Below, piece after piece: positions 25,947 through 32,914 of a stretch of 64,000 nt of DNA; the first letter of the stretch is position 1; every line of letters begins with the position of its first letter. Source of the DNA: Bacilli bacterium (GTDB lineage Bacteria; Bacillota_I; Bacilli_A; RF39; UBA660); NCBI GenBank assembly GCA_900772095.1, contig CAAGQJ010000016.1, positions 27,202 to 91,201 on the forward strand, written 5' to 3'. A program made the position numbers and the translations under genes. Below the pieces are notes generated by a model. The model was not told the DNA's origin. It did not search any database and saw nothing but the letters and a program-made list of their open reading frames with translations.

Positions 25947-26002
25947 GCCAAACAAGCCTGTCAGGAATGGCGGGCATCAAGTTAAACCAAAATATTAAGA
26001 TT

Positions 26003-26524
26003 ATGGATAGAAAAGTATTGAAAGACAAGATTGATGAGTTGCGTTCGACAGCAAAGATGGAGCTTGCATGCACCATCCGTGAGATAATGAGAGAGCACAA
26101 TGTGCAGAAGAAAGAACTCGGCTGGCCTGTAGTTGTCAACAATAGCAGTCTTGTAGATATCGTAGAGGTAGGTAGTGGTGATACCGACATCCCGGTTTTC
26201 GTCATAAATGTTGGTGTTGGCTACTACAAAGAGCCTCACAAGGTAAGTGCATTGGATGATTGTGTACCGATCGAGCTTCTTGCTGATATTGCGACCGGGT
26301 TGAATAACGAACTGAGTGGATACGTCAGCACTTATGTGGCAAAGTACAGATTCCTCTATGAAGACGGAACTACTGCCGACATGGATGAGCCTTATGTATT
26401 CCTTGCAGAATCAGAAAAAGATGCCAAAGATAAGGCAGACGACTATGCAGAAGTGTGGAATGACTGGAATGAAGATACGATAGAACTCGTGTCAGTCGAG
26501 AGACAGACTGCTTCGGAAGGTTAA
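26003..26524 (+). CDS. Protein of unknown function
   Basis: 173 aa from ATG 26003 (MDRKVLKDKIDELRS). A helical N-terminus, a beta-rich middle and an acidic C-terminus. No family recognised. Confidence 0.55.
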   Translation: MDRKVLKDKIDELRSTAKMELACTIREIMREHNVQKKELGWPVVVNNSSLVDIVEVGSGDTDIPVFVINVGVGYYKEPHKVSALDDCVPIELLADIATGLNNELSGYVSTYVAKYRFLYEDGTTADMDEPYVFLAESEKDAKDKADDYAEVWNDWNEDTIELVSVERQTASEG

Positions 26525-26572
26525 TTTAGCGTTAAAAACGGCAAAGATGATGGTTTATTTTATAAACTTTCG

Positions 26573-26580
26573 TATCTTTG
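26573..26580 (+). promoter_or_regulatory. Putative promoter -7 box before the recombinase
   Basis: TATCTTTG (TAnnTTTG form) lies 26 nt before the recombinase start codon, overlapping the region of the shared leader. The -33 element is weak. It would allow separate expression of the recombinase. Confidence 0.5.
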
Positions 26581-26606
26581 CCACTAATAACCAAAATAAT
26601 AGAATT

Positions 26607-27650
26607 ATGACAGAAGAAATAAGAATCAAGACAAGAGACTGGGAGCGTCTGCTGAGTCCTGTCCAGCAGGAGAAGTACAAGCTCGCTATCAAGCAGGGAT
26701 GGTTCTCCAACTACCACGACAACTCGTGGAGACACAGCACGTTCTACGGAGCGTACATCTGGAAATACCCGAAGTTCATCAAGGTCGTGAGAATGTTCGA
26801 TGAGCTGTTGGGCCACAAGCCATTGTGGGAAGACATCACTGACGACAACCTCCGTGACCTCTTTGAGAAAATCAAGGAGAACTATGCTCCCAACTCCGCA
26901 AAGACCGTATGCGCCACCATCAAGGCGGTGATACGTGAGAACGATGCTACGAAAGAGATTAACAGCCCGACGTTCGGAAAGATACTCAGAACGAAGGCTG
27001 TTCCTGTACAGTCCGTCTATCTCTCGGATGAGGAGATAAACAGAATTATCAATTACAATCCAAGAGGACAGACGAAGAGATATGTTCAGCGCATGTTCCT
27101 CATGGAATGCCTCTGTGGAGCACGATATAGTGATTGTCAGAGGATAACCCCCGAGAACATCGATGATACCGGACACTTCCTGGTGTATGTAGCACAGAAG
27201 ACCAAGACAGAGGTAAGAGTTCCTCTTCACAAGAAACTGCGTCCGTTCCTGGTAAGCGGCACGGGCGTTGAACCCCTTCCTGGTGAAATCAGCGAGATGA
27301 CCTTCAACAGAACCCTTCGTGATATCTGCCGTGAATGCGGAATAGACGAGAACACGAAGGTGTTCCATGCAGGTAAGGAAGAGACCGGAAAGAAGTACCT
27401 CTTTATCTCTTCACACACCGGCAGACGTTCATTCGCCACGAATCTCTCCAAGAAAGGCGTACCATTGGAACAGATTGCCGTCATGATGGGGCATACTAGT
27501 AACGGTAAGCCTAATATCCAGATGACGCAGCGCTACATTGTCGGGAAGACGGAGATTGACAGCAGTACCCTGAGACTGTTCGGTGTATACGATAAGGATC
27601 TGGATGATGGTCTAGATGAGGACCAAGCTAAAACTGGAGGTGGCCAATAG
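26607..27650 (+). CDS. Tyrosine recombinase
   Basis: 347 aa from ATG 26607 (MTEEIRIKTRDWERL). Catalytic constellation: Arg in CGARYSDC, H-x2-R in SSHTGRRSFAT, His in MMGHTSNG and the Tyr nucleophile in QRYIV, in the right order and spacing. The N-terminal half would be the SAM-like core-binding domain. A second, different integrase lies at 32915-34093 beside attP, so this one more likely acts in another role such as DNA inversion, dimer resolution or integration of the accessory block. No invertible repeats were identified around it. Confidence 0.85.
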   Translation: MTEEIRIKTRDWERLLSPVQQEKYKLAIKQGWFSNYHDNSWRHSTFYGAYIWKYPKFIKVVRMFDELLGHKPLWEDITDDNLRDLFEKIKENYAPNSAKTVCATIKAVIRENDATKEINSPTFGKILRTKAVPVQSVYLSDEEINRIINYNPRGQTKRYVQRMFLMECLCGARYSDCQRITPENIDDTGHFLVYVAQKTKTEVRVPLHKKLRPFLVSGTGVEPLPGEISEMTFNRTLRDICRECGIDENTKVFHAGKEETGKKYLFISSHTGRRSFATNLSKKGVPLEQIAVMMGHTSNGKPNIQMTQRYIVGKTEIDSSTLRLFGVYDKDLDDGLDEDQAKTGGGQ

Positions 27651-27688
27651 CCATCTCCTGCTATTGTTTAACCAATTAAATAACGAAT

Positions 27689-28099
27689 ATGGTAGAAGAT
27701 AATAAAAAAGAACTCATCAATGAGTGCCAGGAAAAGTATGCCGAGCTTATAAAGCAGACGGTCATAAAGGCACTCACAGGCGAGATTGCTACGAACTCCG
27801 CTATGGTAAAGGAATTGGAGTCACTGAACTTCCAATACCACGAGGAGATGGACGAGTACGACGATACGGCGCCTGACCTTAACCCGGAGCTCATAGAAAA
27901 CTTCAGGCAGGCAGAGAATACTGGCAAGAATGTTTCCATTGAAGCGCAGGAATACCTTCTTGCCATCGGTATGTGCGAGGAGATGTTCAACCAGAAGATG
28001 TGGGTCAACGAAGACGGCCACATGTGTGACGAAGACGGTAACAGACTTTCCGCTGACAGAGAGCATCGTGTTTTCGAAGTTGTTAAGTGCGGAAAATAA
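27689..28099 (+). CDS. Acidic protein of unknown function
   Basis: 136 aa, MVEDNKKELINECQEKYAEL..., helical and acidic (EMDEYDDTAPDLNPE). It follows the recombinase with its own leader; no motif. Confidence 0.55.
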   Translation: MVEDNKKELINECQEKYAELIKQTVIKALTGEIATNSAMVKELESLNFQYHEEMDEYDDTAPDLNPELIENFRQAENTGKNVSIEAQEYLLAIGMCEEMFNQKMWVNEDGHMCDEDGNRLSADREHRVFEVVKCGK

Positions 28100-28138
28100 G
28101 ATATTTCTAGTTTTTCATAGCTAGATTGTTTAAATGAG

Positions 28139-28180
28139 TGTCCTCTCTTGCCCGTGAGGGTAGGAGGGGATTTTTAAAAC
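28139..28180 (+). terminator. Intrinsic terminator
   Basis: CCTCTC pairs with GAGGGG around a 16-nt loop, followed by ATTTTT. It probably ends the transcript of the gene before it; CTAGATTGTTTAAATG precedes it, as at the 24477 terminator. Confidence 0.6.
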
Positions 28181-28263
28181 GGCCCCGATTAGCCAAAAAT
28201 AGGGAGCTTCGGCTCCTGCAATTAATAACCAAGCCCTACGCAACACGGTCAAGCGGAAAGAAT

Positions 28264-28566
28264 ATGGAGAATATATTAGAAAAAACGGTGAAGGAAAATG
28301 GAAATATCAACTTAAACGAATTAAGTTGGAAGCAGGTCGTTGCACTCCTGGGCGCCTGGGATTCCAGCTTCGCAAGAAATGAGAACACGTCGTTCTCGGA
28401 GATGGTGAAGCGATGCTATAAATCACGTCCATGGCATGAGAATGCGAATATTATCTATTTGCATCGAGATAACAAGAAAACTACCATCCTCCCTCACGCC
28501 TGTTATAACCTCGACGAAGCAGAGGAAAATATGATATTTAATTTGCTCAAAAAGCAATTAAACTGA
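28264..28566 (+). CDS. Protein of unknown function
   Basis: 100 aa from ATG 28264 (MENILEKTVKENG), the last gene with a recognisable AACCA leader, here spaced further from the ATG (about 37 nt). It converges on the minus-strand small RNA gene at 28588-28760. Confidence 0.55.
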   Translation: MENILEKTVKENGNINLNELSWKQVVALLGAWDSSFARNENTSFSEMVKRCYKSRPWHENANIIYLHRDNKKTTILPHACYNLDEAEENMIFNLLKKQLN

Positions 28567-28587
28567 ACTCTACGGATGCAGTAGAAC

Positions 28588-28614
28588 GAAAAAGCCCCGA
28601 CCTAAGCCGGGGCT
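28588..28614 (-). terminator. Intrinsic terminator of the Cas12a-repeat small RNA
   Basis: Perfect 7-bp stem AGCCCCG/CGGGGCT with an 8-nt loop; on the minus strand it is followed by TTTTT (AAAAA at 28589-28593 of the plus strand). The plus strand has no T-run, so it is directional. Confidence 0.85.
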
Positions 28615-28637
28615 ACCACAGACCATTACAGTCTGAC

Positions 28638-28656
28638 ATCTACGATAGTAGAAATT
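28638..28656 (-). repeat. Solitary Cas12a (type V-A) direct-repeat core
   Basis: 19 nt identical to the Cas12a repeat consensus in all stem and 5' handle positions: AATT, TCTAC, loop TATC, GTAGA, T. It differs from the Francisella repeat only in the tetraloop (TGTT there). Occurs once in the window. Confidence 0.9.
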
Positions 28657-28766
28657 TGCTCTTTATGAGCGTTTAAATCCACAATTCCGAAGAATTGACC
28701 GTCAACGGAAGTTTATTTTTATTTCAATTCCATAAAGGTTCGATTAAAGTCTTCCGAAGACATGTG

Positions 28767-28796
28767 CAAAGATAGTGGATTTGTTTCAGAAAACAA
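28767..28796 (-). promoter_or_regulatory. Promoter of the Cas12a-repeat small RNA
   Basis: On the minus strand TTG (28796-28794), 19 nt, TATCTTTG (28774-28767): a good match to the Bacteroidota TTTG-n19/20-TAnnTTTG promoter. Transcription would start near 28760. Confidence 0.75.
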
Positions 28797-28831
28797 TATT
28801 TCTTCAACAACAATTAACGAATTTAACTTAT

Positions 28832-29050
28832 ATGTACAAAGTCATAAGTACAGAACATCATTTTTATCCTCATGTCGTGCTAGAGTTGCAGGATACCGCC
28901 ACCAAAGAGACAAAGTGGTGGTGCTACGCTGACTTTCACGACGAGGACCTATGCAAGGAGCTTGGGGTGGAGGACCTTACCGGTTGTACCCTTGACAAAC
29001 AGCCAAGTCACGGGACCTGGATATCCAAGGAGGATATAGGGCATCTGTAA
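28832..29050 (+). CDS. Small protein of unknown function
   Basis: 72 aa from ATG 28832 (MYKVISTEHHFYPHVV). Mixed beta/alpha with WWCYADFHDEDLCKELG. It diverges from the small-RNA gene. A terminator (TAGCCGC/GCGGCTA, 29070-29101, then TTTTATT) follows. Confidence 0.55.
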   Translation: MYKVISTEHHFYPHVVLELQDTATKETKWWCYADFHDEDLCKELGVEDLTGCTLDKQPSHGTWISKEDIGHL

Positions 29051-29069
29051 TCGCAGGTTCTCATACAAC

Positions 29070-29108
29070 TAGCCGCTCATCACTTCACAGATGGGCGGCT
29101 ATTTTATT
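29070..29108 (+). terminator. Intrinsic terminator
   Basis: Perfect 7-bp stem TAGCCGC/GCGGCTA with an 18-nt loop, then TTTTATT. Nothing gene-like between here and the promoter at 29303. Confidence 0.7.
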
Positions 29109-29302
29109 AAAAGTCACCACTAAAAACACACCGAAAAACTCTCTTATTTCTTAAAAAGGGTTAATGTAAATATTCTATACTTTAATGGATGACACGAATT
29201 CCTGTTTTTACTTCAACCGAAACATCTAGCCAAATCAGCACTTTCGGGAGTTTTGTTTTTACTTTTTACTTGAATGTGCAGATTTTTGGCACAAATCAGG
29301 CA

Positions 29303-29334
29303 TTTGGATGGCAAGAATAATCGTCGTACCTTTG
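29303..29334 (+). promoter_or_regulatory. Strong Bacteroidota-type promoter
   Basis: TTTG (29303-29306), 20 nt, TACCTTTG (29327-29334): an excellent match. Drives the structured RNA region and probably the nuclease gene at 29840. Confidence 0.8.
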
Positions 29335-29340
29335 CAGTGC

Positions 29341-29456
29341 TTGTTAGGAGTAACGCACTAAACAGCGGACATATGAGTATAATTAAGTGATTATTCACTT
29401 CCCTATACGACCCTATCCAGAGTTCGGAGCGTTACACGAACAAAGGATAGGGTTTT
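29341..29456 (+). ncRNA. Short RNA between promoter and terminator-like hairpin
   Basis: From the predicted start near 29341 to the T-run after CCCTATCC/GGATAGGG (29411-29452, TTTTC). Contains an inner GTTCG/CGAAC helix in the loop, and AGTGC/GCACT near the 5' end. Could be an independent small RNA or an attenuator in front of the nuclease gene. Confidence 0.5.
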
Positions 29457-29839
29457 CACTTTCCCTATTCCTTTTTCGGTCTGACAGGTAGTCTTGGTGG
29501 CTTGTCGGCTAAATACACTCGGCTACACAGACTTTAAACCCACGTCGCAAGAGGTGCATGGTGACACCGCAGGAACTGAAGGCAGAAGGCGGGCAGGGCT
29601 GGGCGTACCCAGAAAGCTGCTTAGATTAGGTGCTGTACGATTTGGCAACCGATCCGACCGAAGGGGCTCATTACACTGGGTTCATGTAACTTCGAGTGGA
29701 ATATTCCTACCAAGCTCTCATCGTTTCAATGACTGATGGGGGTAAGGGGGAGAACCACTCTCTCAGAGGTCTATTGCCTGTTTCATATAACCTTTTTAAA
29801 AAGCAAAATATTAATTTTAAATAAGTAAATATAGGGAAG
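29457..29839 (+). ncRNA. Structured leader upstream of the homing-type nuclease
   Basis: 380 nt without a convincing ORF but with helices CTGGG-CGTA-CCCAG inside GCAG/CTGC (29593-29620), TTACA/TGTAA (29671-29689) and GGTG/CACC near 29553-29567. GC content is well above that of the flanks. No group I or II intron core, tmRNA, RNase P or SRP signature was recognised. Placed directly before a nuclease gene, it may be a mobile RNA element or a long regulatory leader. Confidence 0.45.
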
Positions 29840-30574
29840 ATGAAAGTTAATAAAAAGAATATAGGGTATGTAAGACGTAGTTTTACTCCTGTAAAGAACA
29901 AGTTGCTCAATAAAAACTCGAAAACCGAGTCCAAATTTGAGCAGATGTTAATTGATGCCAACATCTACTTCACAAGAGAGAAGGGAAATTACAAGATTGG
30001 CACAAGATGGTGCTATTACGATTTCTTCGTTCCGTATTGGAGAATATACTTCGAACTTGACGGAGCTTCGCATAATTCGCAAGAGCAAAAGGCTATCGAC
30101 TCTCAAAAAGACCGCATCATACGCAAGAAGCAACGCTTTATCTGTAGAATCAGTAATGATTACGTCTTGGACGAGATGACCGAAATTGATTTCGATATAG
30201 CAAAAGATTTGCTTTGCAAGTATATAGAAAAGTCTGGCTTTATTCGCAAAAAGGCAGACACGTACGAAAGGGCTAAGAGCTACTATGAGTTCAATCTCAA
30301 AAAGAACCATGCTCAATCGGTAGAAGACTTCACGTCTAACAATGATAACGTTGATTTTAACGACGATCGACAGATTACGTTATATAACAACTTGACTGGT
30401 ATGTTTTATACATTCGAGAACATTATCGACGCAACCCTGAAGACTGGTCTCAAGGCCAAGTATATCTGGGAGCTCTGCTATACTGAGTATAAAAAGGTCG
30501 GAAATCTCAGAACGTACGTTGCAGCATTTTCCGTAGAAGAGTGCGAGAGGAGAGTTGCGATAGTTTACGAATAA
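29840..30574 (+). CDS. Vsr-like homing-type endonuclease with DNA-binding tail
   Basis: 244 aa. Residues about 30-105 form a Vsr/EDxHD-like nuclease: TESKFEQMLIDANI, then RWCYYDFFVPYWRIYFELDG and SHN, then KDRIIRKKQRF, the arrangement of the PD-(D/E)XK-type very-short-patch repair and DUF559 nucleases. Residues about 180-235 (ITLYNNLTGMFYTFENIIDA..TGLKAKYIWEL) look like a NUMOD-type helix-turn-helix module that homing enzymes use for target binding. Together this suggests a free-standing homing endonuclease. No disrupted host gene was seen beside it. Confidence 0.65.
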   Translation: MKVNKKNIGYVRRSFTPVKNKLLNKNSKTESKFEQMLIDANIYFTREKGNYKIGTRWCYYDFFVPYWRIYFELDGASHNSQEQKAIDSQKDRIIRKKQRFICRISNDYVLDEMTEIDFDIAKDLLCKYIEKSGFIRKKADTYERAKSYYEFNLKKNHAQSVEDFTSNNDNVDFNDDRQITLYNNLTGMFYTFENIIDATLKTGLKAKYIWELCYTEYKKVGNLRTYVAAFSVEECERRVAIVYE

Positions 30575-30637
30575 TTAAGGTAGGAAATACGAACGAAATG
30601 TGACCGAAAATCGCATTTGCTTAAAAATATTGAGATT

Positions 30638-31198
30638 ATGAACAAGAAACTAAGATTGCTGGTGACTGCAAAGTGTCACAACAAGTGCCCTATGTGCTGC
30701 AACAACCAGTTCGACTTCGAGAAGATTCCGGTAGTTGACAGATTGGACTACGATGAGATTAGTATCACTGGTGGAGAACCTCTTCTGCCGGATTGCAACG
30801 GAAAGACAATGTGGCTTGCTCACGGAATCAGAAACGTATTCCGTACGCTCGGAATCCCAGCACCAAGACTTTTCCTCTATACGGCATGGGTTGATTACAG
30901 AACACTCCGCAATCGCAGCTATGACTTCGATGGAATCTGTCTCACGCTCCACAGCAAGCCCGATGTGGTAAAGTTCGTTGAAATGAACGATGTGATGCTT
31001 AGGCACAAGAGAAATAGATGGCAGGACAGAGGTTTCAATCCCGAATGTTCCCTTCGTCTCAACCTCTTCGCAGACATGAAGGCTCTTCTCCCTAATGACA
31101 TCGACCTGTCTATGTGGAAAGTGAAGAACATGGAGTGGGTGAAGGATTGCCCGGTTCCGGATGGCGAGGACTTCCGAAGAATCAAGGATCTGTTCTAG
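30638..31198 (+). CDS. Small radical-SAM protein (copy 1)
   Basis: 186 aa from ATG 30638 (MNKKLRLLVTAKCHNKC). CHNKCPMC gives the CxxxCxxC cluster ligand motif, and ISITGGEPLL is the GGE motif that binds SAM. The protein is shorter than a full TIM-barrel enzyme, like QueE-type minimal members. Reaction unknown. A second such protein (49114) shares CCN..FD/YD-IEKIPV after the cluster motif, so the two are paralogues. Confidence 0.75.
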   Translation: MNKKLRLLVTAKCHNKCPMCCNNQFDFEKIPVVDRLDYDEISITGGEPLLPDCNGKTMWLAHGIRNVFRTLGIPAPRLFLYTAWVDYRTLRNRSYDFDGICLTLHSKPDVVKFVEMNDVMLRHKRNRWQDRGFNPECSLRLNLFADMKALLPNDIDLSMWKVKNMEWVKDCPVPDGEDFRRIKDLF

Positions 31199-31221
31199 AA
31201 TATAGTTAAAAAATAGATACA

Positions 31222-31416
31222 ATGAAGAAAATCAAATGGAAAATCGCCGCATTCGTGGCGTGGGTTGTAATAACCCTCATGGTCGTAGATGTCGGACTCA
31301 GAGGAGTGAGCAAGGCAGACACGACAACGAATATCGTAAGCGTGGCCATCCTCCTGTTATGGATTCTCGCTTCCATCGCAACGGATTGTTTAACATTCAA
31401 AAATAAAAAAAGATGA
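31222..31416 (+). CDS. Small membrane protein
   Basis: 64 aa: a basic start MKKIKWK, then two transmembrane helices (about 8-27 and 37-55) and a basic tail. Its TGA stop overlaps the ATG of the SPFH lipoprotein (ATGA), so the two are translationally coupled and probably act together in the membrane. Confidence 0.65.
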   Translation: MKKIKWKIAAFVAWVVITLMVVDVGLRGVSKADTTTNIVSVAILLLWILASIATDCLTFKNKKR

Positions 31417-32198
31417 AAAAGATTAAATTCGTGTTCATGTTGTCGCTGATTCTTTCAGCGTTGTGTTTAACTTCTTGCAGCGAGCGTATCGATGCAGGTT
31501 CTGAGGGTATCCTGGTGAACCTCTACGGCTCCGACAAGGGCGTTGACGACGTTAGCCTCGTTACCGGCCGCGTGTGGTACAATCCATTCACTGAGGAGGT
31601 CTATGAGTACCCAACGTTCGTCCAGACCATCGACTACCCTGCGTTCACCATCAACGCCAAGGACGGCTCAGAGTTCACCGTGGACCCTACCGTGTCACTG
31701 AAGATGGTTGATGGCAATGCGCCGAGAGTGTTCAAGAAGTACCGCAAGGGGCTGAATGACATCATTGAAGGTACGCTCTTCAACTACGTCAAGGATGCGT
31801 TCCGTATTCAGCTCAACAAGTACACAACTGATCAGATTGTCAGCAACAGGGATTTGGTTGAACGTGCCATCGAGGCGCAGCTCAGCAAGGCTCTCGCCAG
31901 GGAGCACTTTCATCTAGAGCAGTTGACATCAGGCTTGAAGTATCCGAGTTCCATCGTGGAGGCCGTCAATCAGAAAAACAAGGCTATCCAGGAGGCACAG
32001 AGAGCTCTCAACGAGGTTGCGGTCAAGAAGGCAGAGGCGGAAAAGATGCTCGTGCAGGCACGTGCAGAACGTGAGGCCAATGAGCTCAAGACCGCTTCCC
32101 TTACTCCTGCTATCTTGAAAAAGATGTGGATTGAGAAATGGGATGGAAAGCTCCCTGTTTACGGAAACGTTCCTCAAATGATGATGACAACTAAGTAA
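31413..32198 (+). CDS. SPFH/prohibitin-like lipoprotein
   Basis: 261 aa. Lipoprotein signal peptide: basic MKKIK, hydrophobic stretch and lipobox LTSCS (Cys about residue 22). Then a SPFH/band-7-like domain (GSEGILVNLYG.., DYPAFTINAKDGSEFTVDPTVSLKM) and a long helix with QKNKAIQEAQRALNEVAVKKAEAEKM, the coiled coil of prohibitin-like proteins. Probably forms membrane-associated oligomers; phage copies are thought to modulate the envelope, which is inference here. Confidence 0.75.
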   Translation: MKKIKFVFMLSLILSALCLTSCSERIDAGSEGILVNLYGSDKGVDDVSLVTGRVWYNPFTEEVYEYPTFVQTIDYPAFTINAKDGSEFTVDPTVSLKMVDGNAPRVFKKYRKGLNDIIEGTLFNYVKDAFRIQLNKYTTDQIVSNRDLVERAIEAQLSKALAREHFHLEQLTSGLKYPSSIVEAVNQKNKAIQEAQRALNEVAVKKAEAEKMLVQARAEREANELKTASLTPAILKKMWIEKWDGKLPVYGNVPQMMMTTK

Positions 32199-32202
32199 TT
32201 TA

Positions 32203-32246
32203 CCGTGCCCGTCTCCTGCTTATAGCTCGGGGCGGGCATCTAATTT
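32203..32246 (+). terminator. Intrinsic terminator
   Basis: TGCCCG/CGGGCA stem with TCTAATTTTT after it, directly downstream of the SPFH gene. Confidence 0.7.
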
Positions 32247-32255
32247 TTGAATGTT

Positions 32256-32720
32256 ATGAAAGAAAGATTTAAAATGATTTTCGACCGCATCGACATCTTA
32301 GTCGTGTGCATTGTCTTCGGGTGCAGCCTCACAGTAGCGGAGGCTTATATGGGATTCTGGAAGGGGTTTGCGCAATGCTTTGTGATGACCTTTCTAATTA
32401 CCGGAGTCTGCTACACACTTCGCTGCAACGAGAAACTGAAGAAGGAGCTGATAGAGACAAAGGAGAAGCTGAAGGATGCGGAGAGTGATCATCTAGAGAT
32501 TGCCAAAAAGAGCAAGCTCGTAAACCTCTATACACTACTGATGAAGCTGTGGCGGGAAAGATGGAAATGCGAACGCGCCAAGGTCAATTACTGCAAGCGC
32601 AAGATAACATCGAGACAACTTGTTGACGCGATGAATCATGAAGAGAAGGAGGAATCTGAGATTTCAGATAAAATCGTTGAGCTTGACAAGGAACTTAACG
32701 AATTATACGCTAAAAAATAG
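32256..32720 (+). CDS. Membrane protein with coiled coil
   Basis: 154 aa from ATG 32256 (MKERFKMIFDRI); an ATG 9 nt upstream is equally possible. Two hydrophobic segments (about 13-32 and 40-58) followed by about 100 residues of charged coiled coil. Function unknown. Confidence 0.6.
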   Translation: MKERFKMIFDRIDILVVCIVFGCSLTVAEAYMGFWKGFAQCFVMTFLITGVCYTLRCNEKLKKELIETKEKLKDAESDHLEIAKKSKLVNLYTLLMKLWRERWKCERAKVNYCKRKITSRQLVDAMNHEEKEESEISDKIVELDKELNELYAKK

Positions 32721-32728
32721 CAGTTTTC

Positions 32729-32830
32729 TTGCGTATGTCGGAAAAAGTTCGTATATTTGCACTAACACATTCAAATAGCACTCTTCCGCCCGGCGTTCGG
32801 ACTCACTCCCGGCGCCGGGCATCTCTTTTA
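32729..32830 (+). ncRNA. Promoter and short RNA with strong terminator
   Basis: TTG (32729-32731), 20 nt, TATATTTG (32752-32759), then a transcript of about 65 nt ending in GCCCGGCG/CGCCGGGC (32788-32820), followed by ATCTCTTTT. There is no room for an ORF, so this is a candidate small RNA; it lies just downstream of the convergent integrase gene. Confidence 0.6.
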
Positions 32831-32874
32831 GGATTTTGAATTATTCGTCATAAGCAATTATTAGGTTATAGGTT

Positions 32875-32912
32875 TGCCCCACGTCATTTCCCGATGGCGT
32901 GGGGATTTTCCT
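32875..32912. terminator. Bidirectional-looking terminator beside the integrase stop
   Basis: Perfect CCCCACG/CGTGGGG stem with an inner CAT/ATG, followed by ATTTTCC on the plus strand. Confidence 0.6.
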
Positions 32913-32914
32913 TG

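Larger units (their letters stand above)
10620..28266 (+). repeat. Recurrent leader element preceding about 37 genes
   Basis: Nearly every gene of the block is preceded by AACCA (usually TTAACCAA) about 20-25 nt before the ATG, an A/T-rich spacer, and AGAATT, AGATT or AGAT touching the ATG. Examples of start codons: 10648, 11897, 12131, 12672, 13550, 13876, 14203, 14586, 15544, 16264, 18025, 18333, 19176 (the RT), 21790, 22121, 22375, 22883, 24550, 25036, 26607 and 27689. Between the preceding stop and the leader there is usually a short hairpin, e.g. 12275-12311 (9 bp), 12878-12899 (8 bp) and 13831-13850 (7 bp). The element is not a Shine-Dalgarno sequence and not the TAnnTTTG promoter. Start codons below were chosen with it. 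Confidence 0.8.
28588..28760 (-). ncRNA. Small RNA with solitary Cas12a-type CRISPR repeat (putative Racr)
   Basis: A complete small transcription unit between convergent and divergent neighbours: promoter (28767-28796), about 170 nt of RNA, and an intrinsic terminator (28588-28614). The RNA has, in order, GTCTT/AAGAC (28748-28760), a UUCG-capped hairpin CAATTC-TTCG-GAATTG (about 28684-28699), a GCTC/GAGC hairpin, then AATTTCTACTATCGTAGAT (28656-28638), which is the Cas12a crRNA repeat (UCUAC-loop-GUAGA preceded by AAUU, a 4-nt loop UAUC), then CAGAC-TGTAATG-GTCTG and the terminator. No second repeat and no cas genes are nearby. Solitary phage repeats of this kind are known as RNA anti-CRISPRs (Racr); a mini-array that uses host Cas12a is the alternative. 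Confidence 0.85.

Noticed and set aside
10620..28266. The repeated leader as a CRISPR array
   Set aside because: Spacing follows genes, the units are coding, and the motif is short and variable.
28638..28656. A normal CRISPR array with Cas12a
   Set aside because: Only one repeat exists, no cas gene is present in the window, and a terminator follows about 24 nt after the repeat.
29494..29736. 80-aa ORF upstream of the homing-type nuclease
   Set aside because: Its composition is Arg/Gly-rich and it runs through strong stem-loops, so it is more likely a chance frame in a structured RNA.
29457..29839. Group I intron, tmRNA, RNase P or SRP RNA
   Set aside because: None of their conserved core sequences was recognised.
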